DNA from: Hoeflea sp.
Lineage (GTDB): Bacteria > Pseudomonadota > Alphaproteobacteria > Rhizobiales > Rhizobiaceae
Assembly (NCBI RefSeq): GCF_014359905.1
Contig: NZ_JACIYP010000030.1
Coordinates: 1 to 49,931, forward strand
Direction: 5' to 3'
DNA length: 49,931 nucleotides
Positions 16,250 through 24,308 of this stretch are shown one piece after another (position 1 is the first letter of the stretch; each line of letters begins with the position of its first letter). A program made the position numbers and the translations under genes. The notes under the pieces were generated by a model, which did not search any database, was not told where the DNA came from, and was given only the letters and a program-made list of their open reading frames with translations.

Positions 16250-16954
16250 CTAAATTAATCCCCGCCGAATTGCCAGCGCCACCACCTGCGCATGATTGGC
16301 CAGATTGTATCGTGTTCTTACATCGTCAATCGCCGAGCGGACGCCGGCATATTTTGCCTGTTCCAGTTCAGCGATCACTTCGACGGTCTTGCCAAGTGAG
16401 AGCCAGCGAATGTAGGTCGCCTGCTTCGGGGTCAAAACAATTTTTTCCTCGATGGACGGCGTGACCCGCAAATGCTCGAAACGCGTGTGAAGCTGGGAGA
16501 CCGCTGATGCCGCTGTGATCGCATCGATTTCCACATCACCGGCCAGCGACGGCTTCGCCGATGCGAAGGTCAACATGGACATGGCGCCGTTGGCGGTTGC
16601 GACAGGAATGGAAACACCGGAGCGAATGTTGAAATCAGCGGCTCTTGAAAAGAAGTTCGTCTGCTCTTTGGAGAGCGAACTCTTGTCTGCCTCGCTGGAC
16701 CAGGCAAAAGCGCGTCTTATGAGTTGCGCCTGCCGCATGACCGGATCGATGAACCGGTAGTCCAGCCTGTCGTAGATTTTCTGCCATTCGAAATCGTAGT
16801 TTGACACCGCGTAGGTCTGGCCAGGGCGAACATTGACGAAGGCATAGCCTGCGAAATCGAACCGTTCAGCGAGATTGGCCAGCGCGCCCTTCACCATGGA
16901 CTGATCATTTCCGATCGCTGTGATATCCAGTAGCTTCTCGACCCAGTTTGACAT
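16250..16954 (-). CDS. traR: TraR, LuxR-family activator of conjugation
   Basis: A 234-residue quorum-sensing activator of tra and trb operons. The ligand-binding domain carries the conserved W, Y, D and W (YDFEWQKIYDRLDYRFIDP and AFAWSSE), and SGVSIPVATANGAMSMLTFA matches TraR. The carboxy-terminal helix-turn-helix follows LTPKQATYIRWLSLGKT and ends VALAIRRGLI. ATG 16954 has AGGGAG seven nt upstream; an upstream ATG at 16978 would add eight residues. It is paired with the inhibitor gene traM. No cognate traI is in the window, so the signal may come from the CinI-type synthase or elsewhere. Confidence 0.93.
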   Translation of the reverse strand: MSNWVEKLLDITAIGNDQSMVKGALANLAERFDFAGYAFVNVRPGQTYAVSNYDFEWQKIYDRLDYRFIDPVMRQAQLIRRAFAWSSEADKSSLSKEQTNFFSRAADFNIRSGVSIPVATANGAMSMLTFASAKPSLAGDVEIDAITAASAVSQLHTRFEHLRVTPSIEEKIVLTPKQATYIRWLSLGKTVEVIAELEQAKYAGVRSAIDDVRTRYNLANHAQVVALAIRRGLI

Positions 16955-17131
16955 CCATGCTCTCCCTGTGAATCGCACCCTTTCCGCGTTGGCGGAATAC
17001 GTCTGCCATCAGAGCGGCCGCGAAGCGTACGAACAATGACTTGGCAAAGAATGGGGCATTTTCACTCGCGTAAGTTGATCGTCAAGGAACGGTTTTCTAG
17101 TTTGTTTTCGCGAGATTGAAAACCTCCGATT

Positions 17132-17359
17132 TTGTTCACTCGCGGAAACCTGTGGCAGAAAGACGACGCATTGACTCTGTCTTTGCCCCGGGCGGCGCTT
17201 GAGCGTGAAGCGAAGGCGCTCGGCGTTTATCACGGTCAGCCCGGCAAACAGCGGATGACGGTGGAACAGATGATCGCTCTTGGCAAGAAAGTCACCGCCC
17301 TGCCACTGCTCGATCCGCGCTCCCCAGAAGAGATTATAGACGATCTGAACGAACGATGA
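17132..17359 (+). pseudogene. vapB antitoxin remnant
   Basis: The last 50 codons read like a VapB antitoxin (REAKALGVYHGQPGKQRMTV, then LPLLDPRSPEEIIDDLNER). The usual amino-terminal DNA-binding start is missing, and the only early start codon is a TTG without a ribosome binding site. The stop overlaps the ATG of a broken vapC (ATGA), the normal vapBC coupling. I take it as a decayed antitoxin gene. Confidence 0.6.
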
Positions 17360-17802
17360 TCGTCGTCGATTCTTCTGCTGTGGTCCCCATCCTCGAAGAG
17401 GAAGCTGACCGTCTTCTTTATGCTCATGTCATTTAGGACGCTGACGATCTCACCGTCTCGGCCGTCAAAGCTCGCGAGTGCCGTCGTTCTACGTCGTAGG
17501 CGAGGCCCAGAGGGTGAGCGGATATCTGGATCTTCCTGGCCGATAACGGCATTCAGATCGCTCCCTTCGATGAGGAGCAGACTAGAAAGGCATCCGAAGC
17601 GTTCGGACGATACGGCAAGGGCATAGATCCGAAATCCAGGCTCAATCTTGCCGACTGCGCGTCCAATGCACTCGCAAAGAGCCTGTCAGTTCCTTTGTTG
17701 TCAACGGCGATGAATTCATACACACCGATATTGAGGTCGCAGTTCGCTTAGCCGTGCAAGCGACGAAATTCAACGCGTCGCTACTGCCTTCTCACCCGTG
17801 AC
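17356..17802 (+). pseudogene. vapC PIN-domain toxin remnant with several frameshifts
   Basis: It starts as a VapC toxin (MIVVDSSAVVPILEEEADRL) but stops after 26 codons. Further pieces in shifted frames are recognisable: DADDLTVSA, then IWIFLADNGIQIAPFDEEQ and AFGRYGKGIDPKSRLNLADC, then VNGDEFIHTDIEVAVRLA near the end. These cover a whole PIN domain, including the first aspartate, but at least two frameshifts or stops make it inactive. It lies directly after the vapB remnant, so the pair is a dead toxin-antitoxin module. Confidence 0.75.
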
Positions 17803-17888
17803 ATTTCGATCCTGAGACGCAACCTGCTGGCGTCCGCTTCAGTTAAGCCAGTCTGGCCCAACACAAAACGAGCACGCAGCACTTTACC

Positions 17889-17922
17889 AACTTGACGAAC
17901 TTAACCAACCTTGCCATATATA
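17889..17922 (+). promoter_or_regulatory. Putative promoter/operator of the Xre-RES pair
   Basis: TTGACG (17892-17897) is followed by an A/T box CATATATA (17915-17922), giving a 17-19 bp spacer. AACTTGAC (17889-17896) and AACTTAAC (17898-17905) are near-identical half-sites 9 bp apart over the -35 box, a plausible antitoxin operator. It lies about 25-55 bp before the antitoxin ATG. Confidence 0.45.
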
Positions 17923-17945
17923 GTCTTCTGAACGAAGGGTGAGAC

Positions 17946-18701
17946 ATGGCATCTCTGAAGTCAAAAACCAACCTACGCGACGGTGCAAGTGGGCGCGACA
18001 AACCGGGCGCAGAATCCATGGCTTTTTTCCTGACCACAGGCGCCGCCCCGCTGGCGAAGGGGAGAGCCGCTTTCAAGATCAAGATCCCGGACAACGCATC
18101 AAAAGCGCTGACCGGCAATCCCAATCGCGTTAGGGCGCTCCTCCAGGAATACGGGCAGGCGATAGCAAAAAGCCGTTCTGCTGGCCGCCCGGTCAGCTTC
18201 CGTGTCGATGTCGATTCCGAAGGCGAGATGGTTGTCACTCCCGTTGAGGAGGTTGAAAAGGCAACTGCGCCTGTCGCGGAGGAAGAAGATGCACTGGAAC
18301 CGGAGTTGGAGCAGGCGTTGGTGGCCGCGCGTGCGCGGGGACGCTTAAAGGCTGCTGAGGTCCTCAGCGGCACTGACATGCTGAATGCCGACGAATTCGC
18401 CAAGCTGCTTGGCACAACACGGGTAACGGTGAATTCAAAGCGCCAGAGCGGACTGGTGTTGGGACTAGATGGCGCAAAACGCGGCTTTCGGTTCCCGGAT
18501 TGGCAGATCGATGCCGATGGAAAGCCCTTTGCAGCGCTTGCAACGCTCTATGAACGACTAGGCGGAGCTTGGGCGGTTTATCGCTTCCTGGTCCAGCCCC
18601 ACGGAGAGCTAGACGGATTGACAGGCCGCGAGGCATTGGAGCGGGGACGGGCCGAGCAAGCGCTCGAGGTTGCCGAGAGCATTGGTCGAGATTTCCGCTA
18701 A
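17946..18701 (+). CDS. Xre/MbcA/ParS-type antitoxin of a RES toxin pair
   Basis: A 251-residue antitoxin, long for its class. The carboxy-terminal half looks like an Xre/ParS antitoxin: a helix-turn-helix (LNADEFAKLLGTTRVTVNSK), the GFRFPDWQIDADGKPF turn, and a toxin-binding tail (YERLGGAWAVYRFLVQPHGELDG). The first about 115 residues (FKIKIPDNASKALTGNPNRV, ending in an acidic linker EEEDALEPELEQ) are extra; I do not recognise them. ATG 17946 has GAAGGG upstream. The TAA directly abuts the toxin ATG. It should neutralise the toxin and repress the operon at the half-sites upstream. Confidence 0.82.
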   Translation: MASLKSKTNLRDGASGRDKPGAESMAFFLTTGAAPLAKGRAAFKIKIPDNASKALTGNPNRVRALLQEYGQAIAKSRSAGRPVSFRVDVDSEGEMVVTPVEEVEKATAPVAEEEDALEPELEQALVAARARGRLKAAEVLSGTDMLNADEFAKLLGTTRVTVNSKRQSGLVLGLDGAKRGFRFPDWQIDADGKPFAALATLYERLGGAWAVYRFLVQPHGELDGLTGREALERGRAEQALEVAESIGRDFR

Positions 18702-19322
18702 ATGGCAGGTGTTCTGCCGCCTCCCGGCTTTGCGAATGCAAGCCTTCACCTGCACACGGTCGCGGCGGGGCTTCGGTTCGGTCGCATCTATCTGGGCAGA
18801 TACCCCGATCCGCTGGGCTTTGGGAAGACGCCGAGCCGTTTCAGCGATCCCCGGCGGCGCAAATTCGCCAACCGGTACGGGCTGCTCTATTTGGGCGATA
18901 CGGTGAAGGTTTGCTTTCTCGAAGCCGTTCTGCGCGACCAGCGCGATGGGATCCTCGGCGACCTACCGATCGCTGAGTCCGAACTATATGACCGTCATTT
19001 TGCGGAGATCGAGGTCACTACGCCATTGACGATGGTCGATCTTCGCGATGACGGGCCGATCAAAATGGGTGTGCCGGCGGATGTCGCGAAGGGCTCAAAG
19101 CAATCCCTCGCACGGCAATGGGCGGTCGCCTTCCATGAACACCGTACACAAGTGGACGGTGTTATCTACCCGTCTCGGCTCAACGGCCACACGAACCTTG
19201 CAGTTTTCGACCGAGCCATCGGAAAACTGAAGGCGGTCGGGACGAAAAAGCTGATCCTTGCTCCCGGTCTGGCTGATGTGCTCAACGACCTCAATGTCGC
19301 AGTTATCGAACCGGATCCCTGA
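18702..19322 (+). CDS. RES-domain toxin
   Basis: A 206-residue RES protein; members of this family degrade NAD+ in the cell. The name-giving residues are visible as R in RFGRIYLGRYPDP, E in CFLEAVLRD and S in IYPSRLNGHTN. Length is usual. Its ATG follows the antitoxin stop with no gap, so translation is coupled. The IS21-family element begins 15 bp after its stop, so any original 3' control region is displaced. It forms an intact addiction pair next to a dead vapBC. Confidence 0.88.
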   Translation: MAGVLPPPGFANASLHLHTVAAGLRFGRIYLGRYPDPLGFGKTPSRFSDPRRRKFANRYGLLYLGDTVKVCFLEAVLRDQRDGILGDLPIAESELYDRHFAEIEVTTPLTMVDLRDDGPIKMGVPADVAKGSKQSLARQWAVAFHEHRTQVDGVIYPSRLNGHTNLAVFDRAIGKLKAVGTKKLILAPGLADVLNDLNVAVIEPDP

Positions 19323-19443
19323 TGTCTTGCCTGTCTTTGCGTATTCCGGACTATCCGGCCGGTCATTCCAGCGACATCCGGCCACCTAAACCGGGGTATC
19401 CGGCCACCCTTGTTTAGCGGCTGCGAGGCCTGAGGTTTGGTTA

Positions 19444-20216
19444 TCAGGATTGGGTGCTTTCGTCACCTGTTCCAAGTTTGGTTTTCCGCATGCTCTGGCC
19501 GTCGAGTTCGACGCGGTAGGCATTGTGGACGAGGCGGTCGAGAATGGCATCAGCGAAGGTGGGTTCCCCGATCACGTCATGCCATGTGTCAATGGGCAAT
19601 TGGCTTGTGATCAAGGTTGAGCCCACCTCGTATCTGTCCTCGACGATTTCCATGAGATCACGGCGCTGACTGGCATTGAGGCGATCCGGCCCCCAGTCGT
19701 CCAGGATCAGCAGTTGGGTTTTGGTAAGGGCCTTGAAGAGACGCGGAAAGCGTCCGTCACCATGGGCCAGTTCCAATTCATCAAAGAGACGTGGCATGCG
19801 CTTGTACAGCACGGTGATACCGTCTCGGCATGCGGCATGCGGCATGCGGCTTGCGCCAGAGCGCAGGCCAGCCATGTTTTGCCAACGCCGCAGGGGCCCG
19901 TGATCATTAGGTTGCGCTTGTCCTTGATCCAGCGCCCAGTCAGCATCTGCTGGAACAGGGCTTTGTCGAGGCCGCGCCGGGACTTGTAATCCACGTCCTC
20001 CGGCGACGCACCGACGTGGCGCAGTTTTGCTGTACGCATGCGGCTTTTAAATCGCTTCGTCTCACGACTGGCGGCCTCTCGATCAATAAGCAGCCCCAGC
20101 CATTCAGCGTGGCTAAGCCCGGCTGTGCCGTCCTGTTTCTGCATCTCGGCAAAGGCTTCTGCCATGCCGTCGAGCCTGAGTGTTTTGAGCTGATCCAGCG
20201 TGGGGTGATCAAGCAT
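19444..20216 (-). pseudogene. istB: istB ATPase helper, frameshifted by a 7-bp tandem repeat
   Basis: IstB is the AAA+ partner of the IS21 transposase. The reading frame starts MLDHPTLDQLKTLRLDGMAE and reaches Walker A (GPCGVGKTWLACALAQAACR). It then shifts at a tandem repeat: three copies of CGGCATG at 19826-19846 plus a degenerate fourth at 19847-19853. Removing two copies (14 bp) restores the family sequence AACRDGITVLYKRMPRL and a normal 252-residue protein. The second half, with Walker B QLLILDDWG and STLITSQLP, is intact in the other frame. Slippage in the repeat could in principle switch the gene back on. Confidence 0.88.
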
Positions 20217-21756
20217 TCTCTATCCTCTTCAATGGAAGTAATCCGCACCACGGATATTGGGGTGAGTGATCGCAGGGCCGTCCGTGGTGGGTTCGCGGCG
20301 CTGACGGTCCAAACCATTCTTCAGAATGGAATGCAGGGATGTGTAGGAGTGGGCGGATCTCAAGCGCACGTGAGCAGGCGGCATCCAGGCGCTCCCGTCC
20401 GAAGGACTTGGCCAGCCGTAGAACGCCGAGGCACGTTCTGTATCCTTGTTCGGGATGTTTGCGCTGGCGCATGATTACATCGACAAAGACCTCAACGTTT
20501 GGGCCGATGCGCACAGCTTGCTTGCGGATGCGCTGAGGCGTCCAATCCTCGCGGAAGCGATGATGCGCGGGCATATGATCGCGGATTGTGGAGTGCTGGC
20601 GATTGCCCGAGGTTCTGGCGTGAGAGGCAACGCGTTGCCCATTGAAGTACACCTCTACGGTGCGTGCGGTGATCCTTGCCCAGAGTTTTTGCTTCAGTAA
20701 CTGGTGCGGCACCGAGTAATAATGGCGGCCAATATCGACATGGTAATCGAGGCCGGCGCGGCACTGCTTCCATTCGGCATAAACATAGGCCTCCACAGGC
20801 AAGGGCTTCAGAGCGGGCCGATCCAGGCGTTCAAACAGGTCGCGGCGGCTTGCGCCAAGATGGCGGCTGACTTTGCCGTTGAGCTGATCCAGCAATGGCC
20901 GGATCGCAGCGTTCACCTCATCAAGGCCAAAGAAGTGCTGGTTGCGCAGCCGCGCCAAAATCCAGCGCTCGGCCAGCAAAACAGCGCCCTCCACCTTTGC
21001 CTTGTCTTTCGGCTTTCCAGGCCGCGCCGGAACGACGGCGGTATCGTAATGTGCCGCCATATCACCATAGGTGCGATTGATCTCAGGATCATAAAAACAG
21101 GCCTTGGTGACACCTGACTTGAGATTGTCAGGAACCAGCTGCGCAGGCACTCCACCGAAGAACTCAAAGGCACGCACATGGCTGGATATCCAGTCCGGCA
21201 GGCTCTGTGTCCAGCTGGCTTCAACATAAGTGTAATTGGACGCTCCCAGCGTCGCGACAAAGATTTGTGCTGTGCGCACCTCGCCCGTTTTGGGGCAGAC
21301 AACGTCAACCGTCGGGCCCGCGTAATCGACAAACAGCCGCTCGCCTGCAGGATGACGCTGGCGCATCACTGGAGACAGCTTGCCTTCCCAGCGGGTGTAG
21401 AGTTCGCAGTATCGGCTATAGCCATATCCGTCGGGATGAACCCCGCGATACTCCTCCCACAGCAGCGACAGCGTCACGCCTTTGCGCCGCAACTCTGCAT
21501 GCACATGCGCCCAGTCAGGCTGAGGAACAGCACGACGGACATCGCCAGAGCAAATGGGAAACAGGCGGCTCTCAAGGTCGGCGTCTGACAGATCAGCAGG
21601 CAGAGGCCAGCTCAAACCTTCGAGGTCAGCGCGACGAAAATACTCCGAAATCGTCGCACGGGCCACGCACAGGCTTTGCGCCACCTGACGGCCTGAAAAT
21701 CCATCCGCTCGAAGCCGTAGGGCTTCCCTTATCTTCCGCATTGGCAATCTCTTCAT
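20209..21756 (-). CDS. istA: IstA, IS21-family transposase with altered carboxy terminus
   Basis: A 515-residue DDE transposase. The amino terminus has a helix-turn-helix (GFSGRQVAQSLCVARATISEY). The acidic triad reads D in LFVDYAGPTVD, D in LVPDNLKSG and E in KAKVEGAVLLAERW. After ALEI, near 20354, two bases seem to be missing: the frame then reads RPLLHIPAFHSEEW instead of a family-like tail, which is still present in another frame and ends at a TGA at 20231-20229. The catalytic core is not affected. The shifted frame runs on and overlaps the istB start. Confidence 0.85.
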   Translation of the reverse strand: MKRLPMRKIREALRLRADGFSGRQVAQSLCVARATISEYFRRADLEGLSWPLPADLSDADLESRLFPICSGDVRRAVPQPDWAHVHAELRRKGVTLSLLWEEYRGVHPDGYGYSRYCELYTRWEGKLSPVMRQRHPAGERLFVDYAGPTVDVVCPKTGEVRTAQIFVATLGASNYTYVEASWTQSLPDWISSHVRAFEFFGGVPAQLVPDNLKSGVTKACFYDPEINRTYGDMAAHYDTAVVPARPGKPKDKAKVEGAVLLAERWILARLRNQHFFGLDEVNAAIRPLLDQLNGKVSRHLGASRRDLFERLDRPALKPLPVEAYVYAEWKQCRAGLDYHVDIGRHYYSVPHQLLKQKLWARITARTVEVYFNGQRVASHARTSGNRQHSTIRDHMPAHHRFREDWTPQRIRKQAVRIGPNVEVFVDVIMRQRKHPEQGYRTCLGVLRLAKSFGRERLDAACSRALEIRPLLHIPAFHSEEWFGPSAPRTHHGRPCDHSPQYPWCGLLPLKRIENA

Positions 21757-21956
21757 AAAGGGCTCTCTCCATCCAAAGGAACGGAACAGTAGCCCTGTTA
21801 CAGATCGCCTCGCAGCAGCCTAAGCTGGGTTGAAATGGGGGTGGCCGGATGCCCCGGAATCCCCGGCCGGATCACATCGGAATCAGTGGCCGGATGCTAT
21901 CGGAATCGGTGGCCGGATCGTCCCGGAATACGCAGTCTTTAAGGTAGAATCCAGCG

Positions 21957-22568
21957 CTACTTCTGCCCACCGATCCGGGACAAATCGACCCGAATTCCCG
22001 CAGCCCCAATCTCTTTCTCGTCTGAGCGCTCTGCTTCGCTCTGGGAGGGCGTAGTTCCAGCCGGTGCGCCCGTGATGTTCGGAACAGATTCTTTTCGATC
22101 GACGATTGCTCTGCCTGGATCCTCAGCCTGAAACACGCTCTGACCTTCAAACTGGCCAGTGTTCCAAGCGTAAATGGCATCCTCGAACACCAGGGGAAAC
22201 ACCTCCTTGCTCGTCGGGTTGCCATACCATTTTGCGACAATGCGCATGATCCTGGCGAACATCTCCGTCCCGATGCGAAGGCTTTCGCAGGGGTCGACCA
22301 GATCTGGTTTCAGCTCGGATGGGTCCTTTACGCCCACACCCGCCGGAAACTGTGTCAGACCCACACGCACGACGGCTTGCCCGCCGTACTGGCGTATGAC
22401 CTCCATCGCCTCATCGGGCGTTTTCGGTTTAGGTACGAGGATCAGCCGCCCTCCGGATTTCACCGTGACGGACAGCGGGTCGCCAGGACCGACCGCAGAT
22501 ACGAACTGCTCAACGATGGCAGGCTTCAGTGAGGGATCGGAGCATTGTTCGATAAAGGCGGCATCCAT
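21957..22568 (-). CDS. traH: TraH, conjugal transfer protein
   Basis: A 203-residue protein at the end of the Ti-type traAFBH operon; its molecular role is not known. It matches TraH in MDAAFIEQCSDPSLKPAIVE, AVVRVGLTQFPAGVGVKDPS and the end AGIRVDLSRIGGQK. ATG 22568 has GGAG about nine nt upstream; the longer open frame to 22685 overlaps the end of traB and is unlikely. Its stop is 22 bp from the IS21 end, so the element inserted just beyond the operon without cutting it. Confidence 0.9.
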   Translation of the reverse strand: MDAAFIEQCSDPSLKPAIVEQFVSAVGPGDPLSVTVKSGGRLILVPKPKTPDEAMEVIRQYGGQAVVRVGLTQFPAGVGVKDPSELKPDLVDPCESLRIGTEMFARIMRIVAKWYGNPTSKEVFPLVFEDAIYAWNTGQFEGQSVFQAEDPGRAIVDRKESVPNITGAPAGTTPSQSEAERSDEKEIGAAGIRVDLSRIGGQK

Positions 22569-22585
22569 TATGATGGCTCCAAAGT

Positions 22586-23752
22586 TCAGGTGTTGAAGGA
22601 AATCACAAGCGGGACGCCAAACAGGTCGGACCAGGCCTTCGCGCTTGCGCGCTGGATGGCAACGATGTTGCCGCCGGTCGTCCACCAGCCGTTACCGATC
22701 AGAACCATCACGTCCGGCCGATAAAGCATCGAGTGGAGAATGGGCCAGAGCAAGAGCTGCTCGTAGCAGATGAGAGGCGCCACTCTTCTGCCCGAAACCT
22801 CGACGACAGGATTTGCGAAAAAGCTGGCATTGGCGCCGCCGGTCTCCCCGGTCCATTGTTCCCACGGACGCCACATAGAAACCGGTACAGGCATGCGCTC
22901 GCGATAGAGGACATTTCCTCCATTAGAATCGATGGCCATCATGACATTGTCATAGCCATTCGCATCAACTATGGCAGCACCCGCGATTACCGTCACAACG
23001 GTCCCTCGCAATCCTTCCCGCCAGAGACGTTCAAGAGTAGGCGTCCAGAAGCCCAGCGCGCTCTCGGGTAGAACCACGACCGCTGCGCCAGATCTCGCTG
23101 CAGCCCGACCTACTGCAATCAGGGCGCGTTGACGTTCAAGCGAGCGGTCGCGGCCAAGGCTCGAACCCATTTCGAGGTCGACACCACGCCACCCCTCCGA
23201 TAGAATCTGACTTGTCCCCGATGCGGCGGACCAAAGCCATAGACCTGATAGGGCAATGGCGATAGCCGGCCCGATCCGGGTTACAAAACCGATCAGGCCG
23301 GCTGTCAACGCGAGAAGCCCCCACCATCCCCATCCCGGAAACAGAATGCCGGCCGCCGTCAGCGGATGCGCCCAACCCGTAATGCCGAACGGGGGCAAAC
23401 CGGTGAGACACAGGACTATGATATAGCGCGCGGGCTTTGCCCACCCGCGCCGCGCCGTCCATAGCGCCGCATGGATGAGGACAAAGGACGATGCCGCCGC
23501 GACCCAAAAGCAGAGCCCGACCCAGAGATCCGCTGAAAAGAACTGGGCAACGCCGGCCGGCAATCCTCGCGACGCCGCCAGGAAATAGCCAACTGAGACG
23601 AGCGCTGCGGCGGTCCTCGTTGGTGATCGAGCCCACAAAAGCGGATAGAAGGCTGCCGCGGGTAACAGGGGCGCCTGGCCGCTCCAGCCGATCACCCCGA
23701 CAACGACTGCGAGGGGGACGAGAACGGCAGTCATCATTACGTCACGGCGCAT
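22586..23752 (-). CDS. traB: TraB, membrane protein with carbon-nitrogen hydrolase fold
   Basis: A 388-residue inner-membrane protein needed for efficient Ti-type conjugation. The first about 190 residues form a series of hydrophobic helices. The rest is a nitrilase-like domain with the glutamate in VVLPESALGFW and the cysteine in PLICYEQLLLW, similar in plan to apolipoprotein N-acyltransferase. The substrate is not known. It overlaps traF by 11 bp, so the two are probably translated together. Confidence 0.92.
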   Translation of the reverse strand: MRRDVMMTAVLVPLAVVVGVIGWSGQAPLLPAAAFYPLLWARSPTRTAAALVSVGYFLAASRGLPAGVAQFFSADLWVGLCFWVAAASSFVLIHAALWTARRGWAKPARYIIVLCLTGLPPFGITGWAHPLTAAGILFPGWGWWGLLALTAGLIGFVTRIGPAIAIALSGLWLWSAASGTSQILSEGWRGVDLEMGSSLGRDRSLERQRALIAVGRAAARSGAAVVVLPESALGFWTPTLERLWREGLRGTVVTVIAGAAIVDANGYDNVMMAIDSNGGNVLYRERMPVPVSMWRPWEQWTGETGGANASFFANPVVEVSGRRVAPLICYEQLLLWPILHSMLYRPDVMVLIGNGWWTTGGNIVAIQRASAKAWSDLFGVPLVISFNT

Positions 23753-24308
23753 AGGTCAACACCTCTTGCGCTAGACCGAGAACACCGGAATCCGGGACCG
23801 GCCCGAAATACCGGGAATCCCATGAGCCAATGAAATCGGAATGCAAATACACCTCTCTGGGTCGCACCACTCCGCTCTGATCGTGCCGAAGAGATCTCCC
23901 CCGTCCATCAACCCCGATAATGCGGGAATTGGGAATTGGTACACCATCAATGGCGACACGATCGGTGACCACCACGCGCTGTCCCGCCACCGCGATGACG
24001 GTCTTGATAAACGGCCCGAACCCTCCGGGGCAAAGTCCAGTACGGAGATATCCCCGCTGCCTCGCCTCGCGCATGGCTGCATTGTCAGGCGGACAAACGA
24101 ACACCATTTCACCGGGCCGGATCGAACGGGTGATCTGAACAATGCGCCAAAGGCCGAGCGGCTCGCTCGGCGTCGTGTTGATCCGCAAACCACCGATATA
24201 ACCTGCGACCAAAAGGAGGATCAACAGGCCGCAAGCCAGTGACAAAGTGCAGAATGCAAAGCGTCGTTGACGGTGCATCGTGCCTGGTTCCATCCCCGCA
24301 GCCGTCAT
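23742..24308 (-). CDS. traF: TraF, signal-peptidase-like maturation protease
   Basis: A 188-residue S26-type protease that processes or circularises the TrbC pilin. One membrane helix near residues 15-37 is followed by the serine motif TTPSEPLGLW and the lysine region GPFIKTVIAVAGQRV. The end, GSWDSRYFGPVPDSGVLG, is the usual box near the carboxy terminus of these peptidases. ATG 24308 overlaps the traA stop as ATGA; ATG 24293 and ATG 24278 are shorter options. Located between traA and traB as in Ti plasmids. Confidence 0.92.
   Translation of the reverse strand: MTAAGMEPGTMHRQRRFAFCTLSLACGLLILLLVAGYIGGLRINTTPSEPLGLWRIVQITRSIRPGEMVFVCPPDNAAMREARQRGYLRTGLCPGGFGPFIKTVIAVAGQRVVVTDRVAIDGVPIPNSRIIGVDGRGRSLRHDQSGVVRPREVYLHSDFIGSWDSRYFGPVPDSGVLGLAQEVLTYAP

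Larger units (their letters stand above)
19338..21934 (-). mobile_element. IS21-family insertion sequence (2597 bp), istB broken
   Basis: The ends share TGCGTATTCCGG in inverted orientation (from 19338, and ending 21934). They are flanked by the direct repeat GTCTT (19333-19337 and 21935-21939). Both ends carry several copies of a GGCCGGAT/ATCCGGCC word, about three on the left and four on the right: the multiple transposase sites of IS21 elements. istA and istB lie on the minus strand. istB is frameshifted and the istA tail is altered, so it is probably not autonomous. It sits between the RES toxin and traH. Confidence 0.92.
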
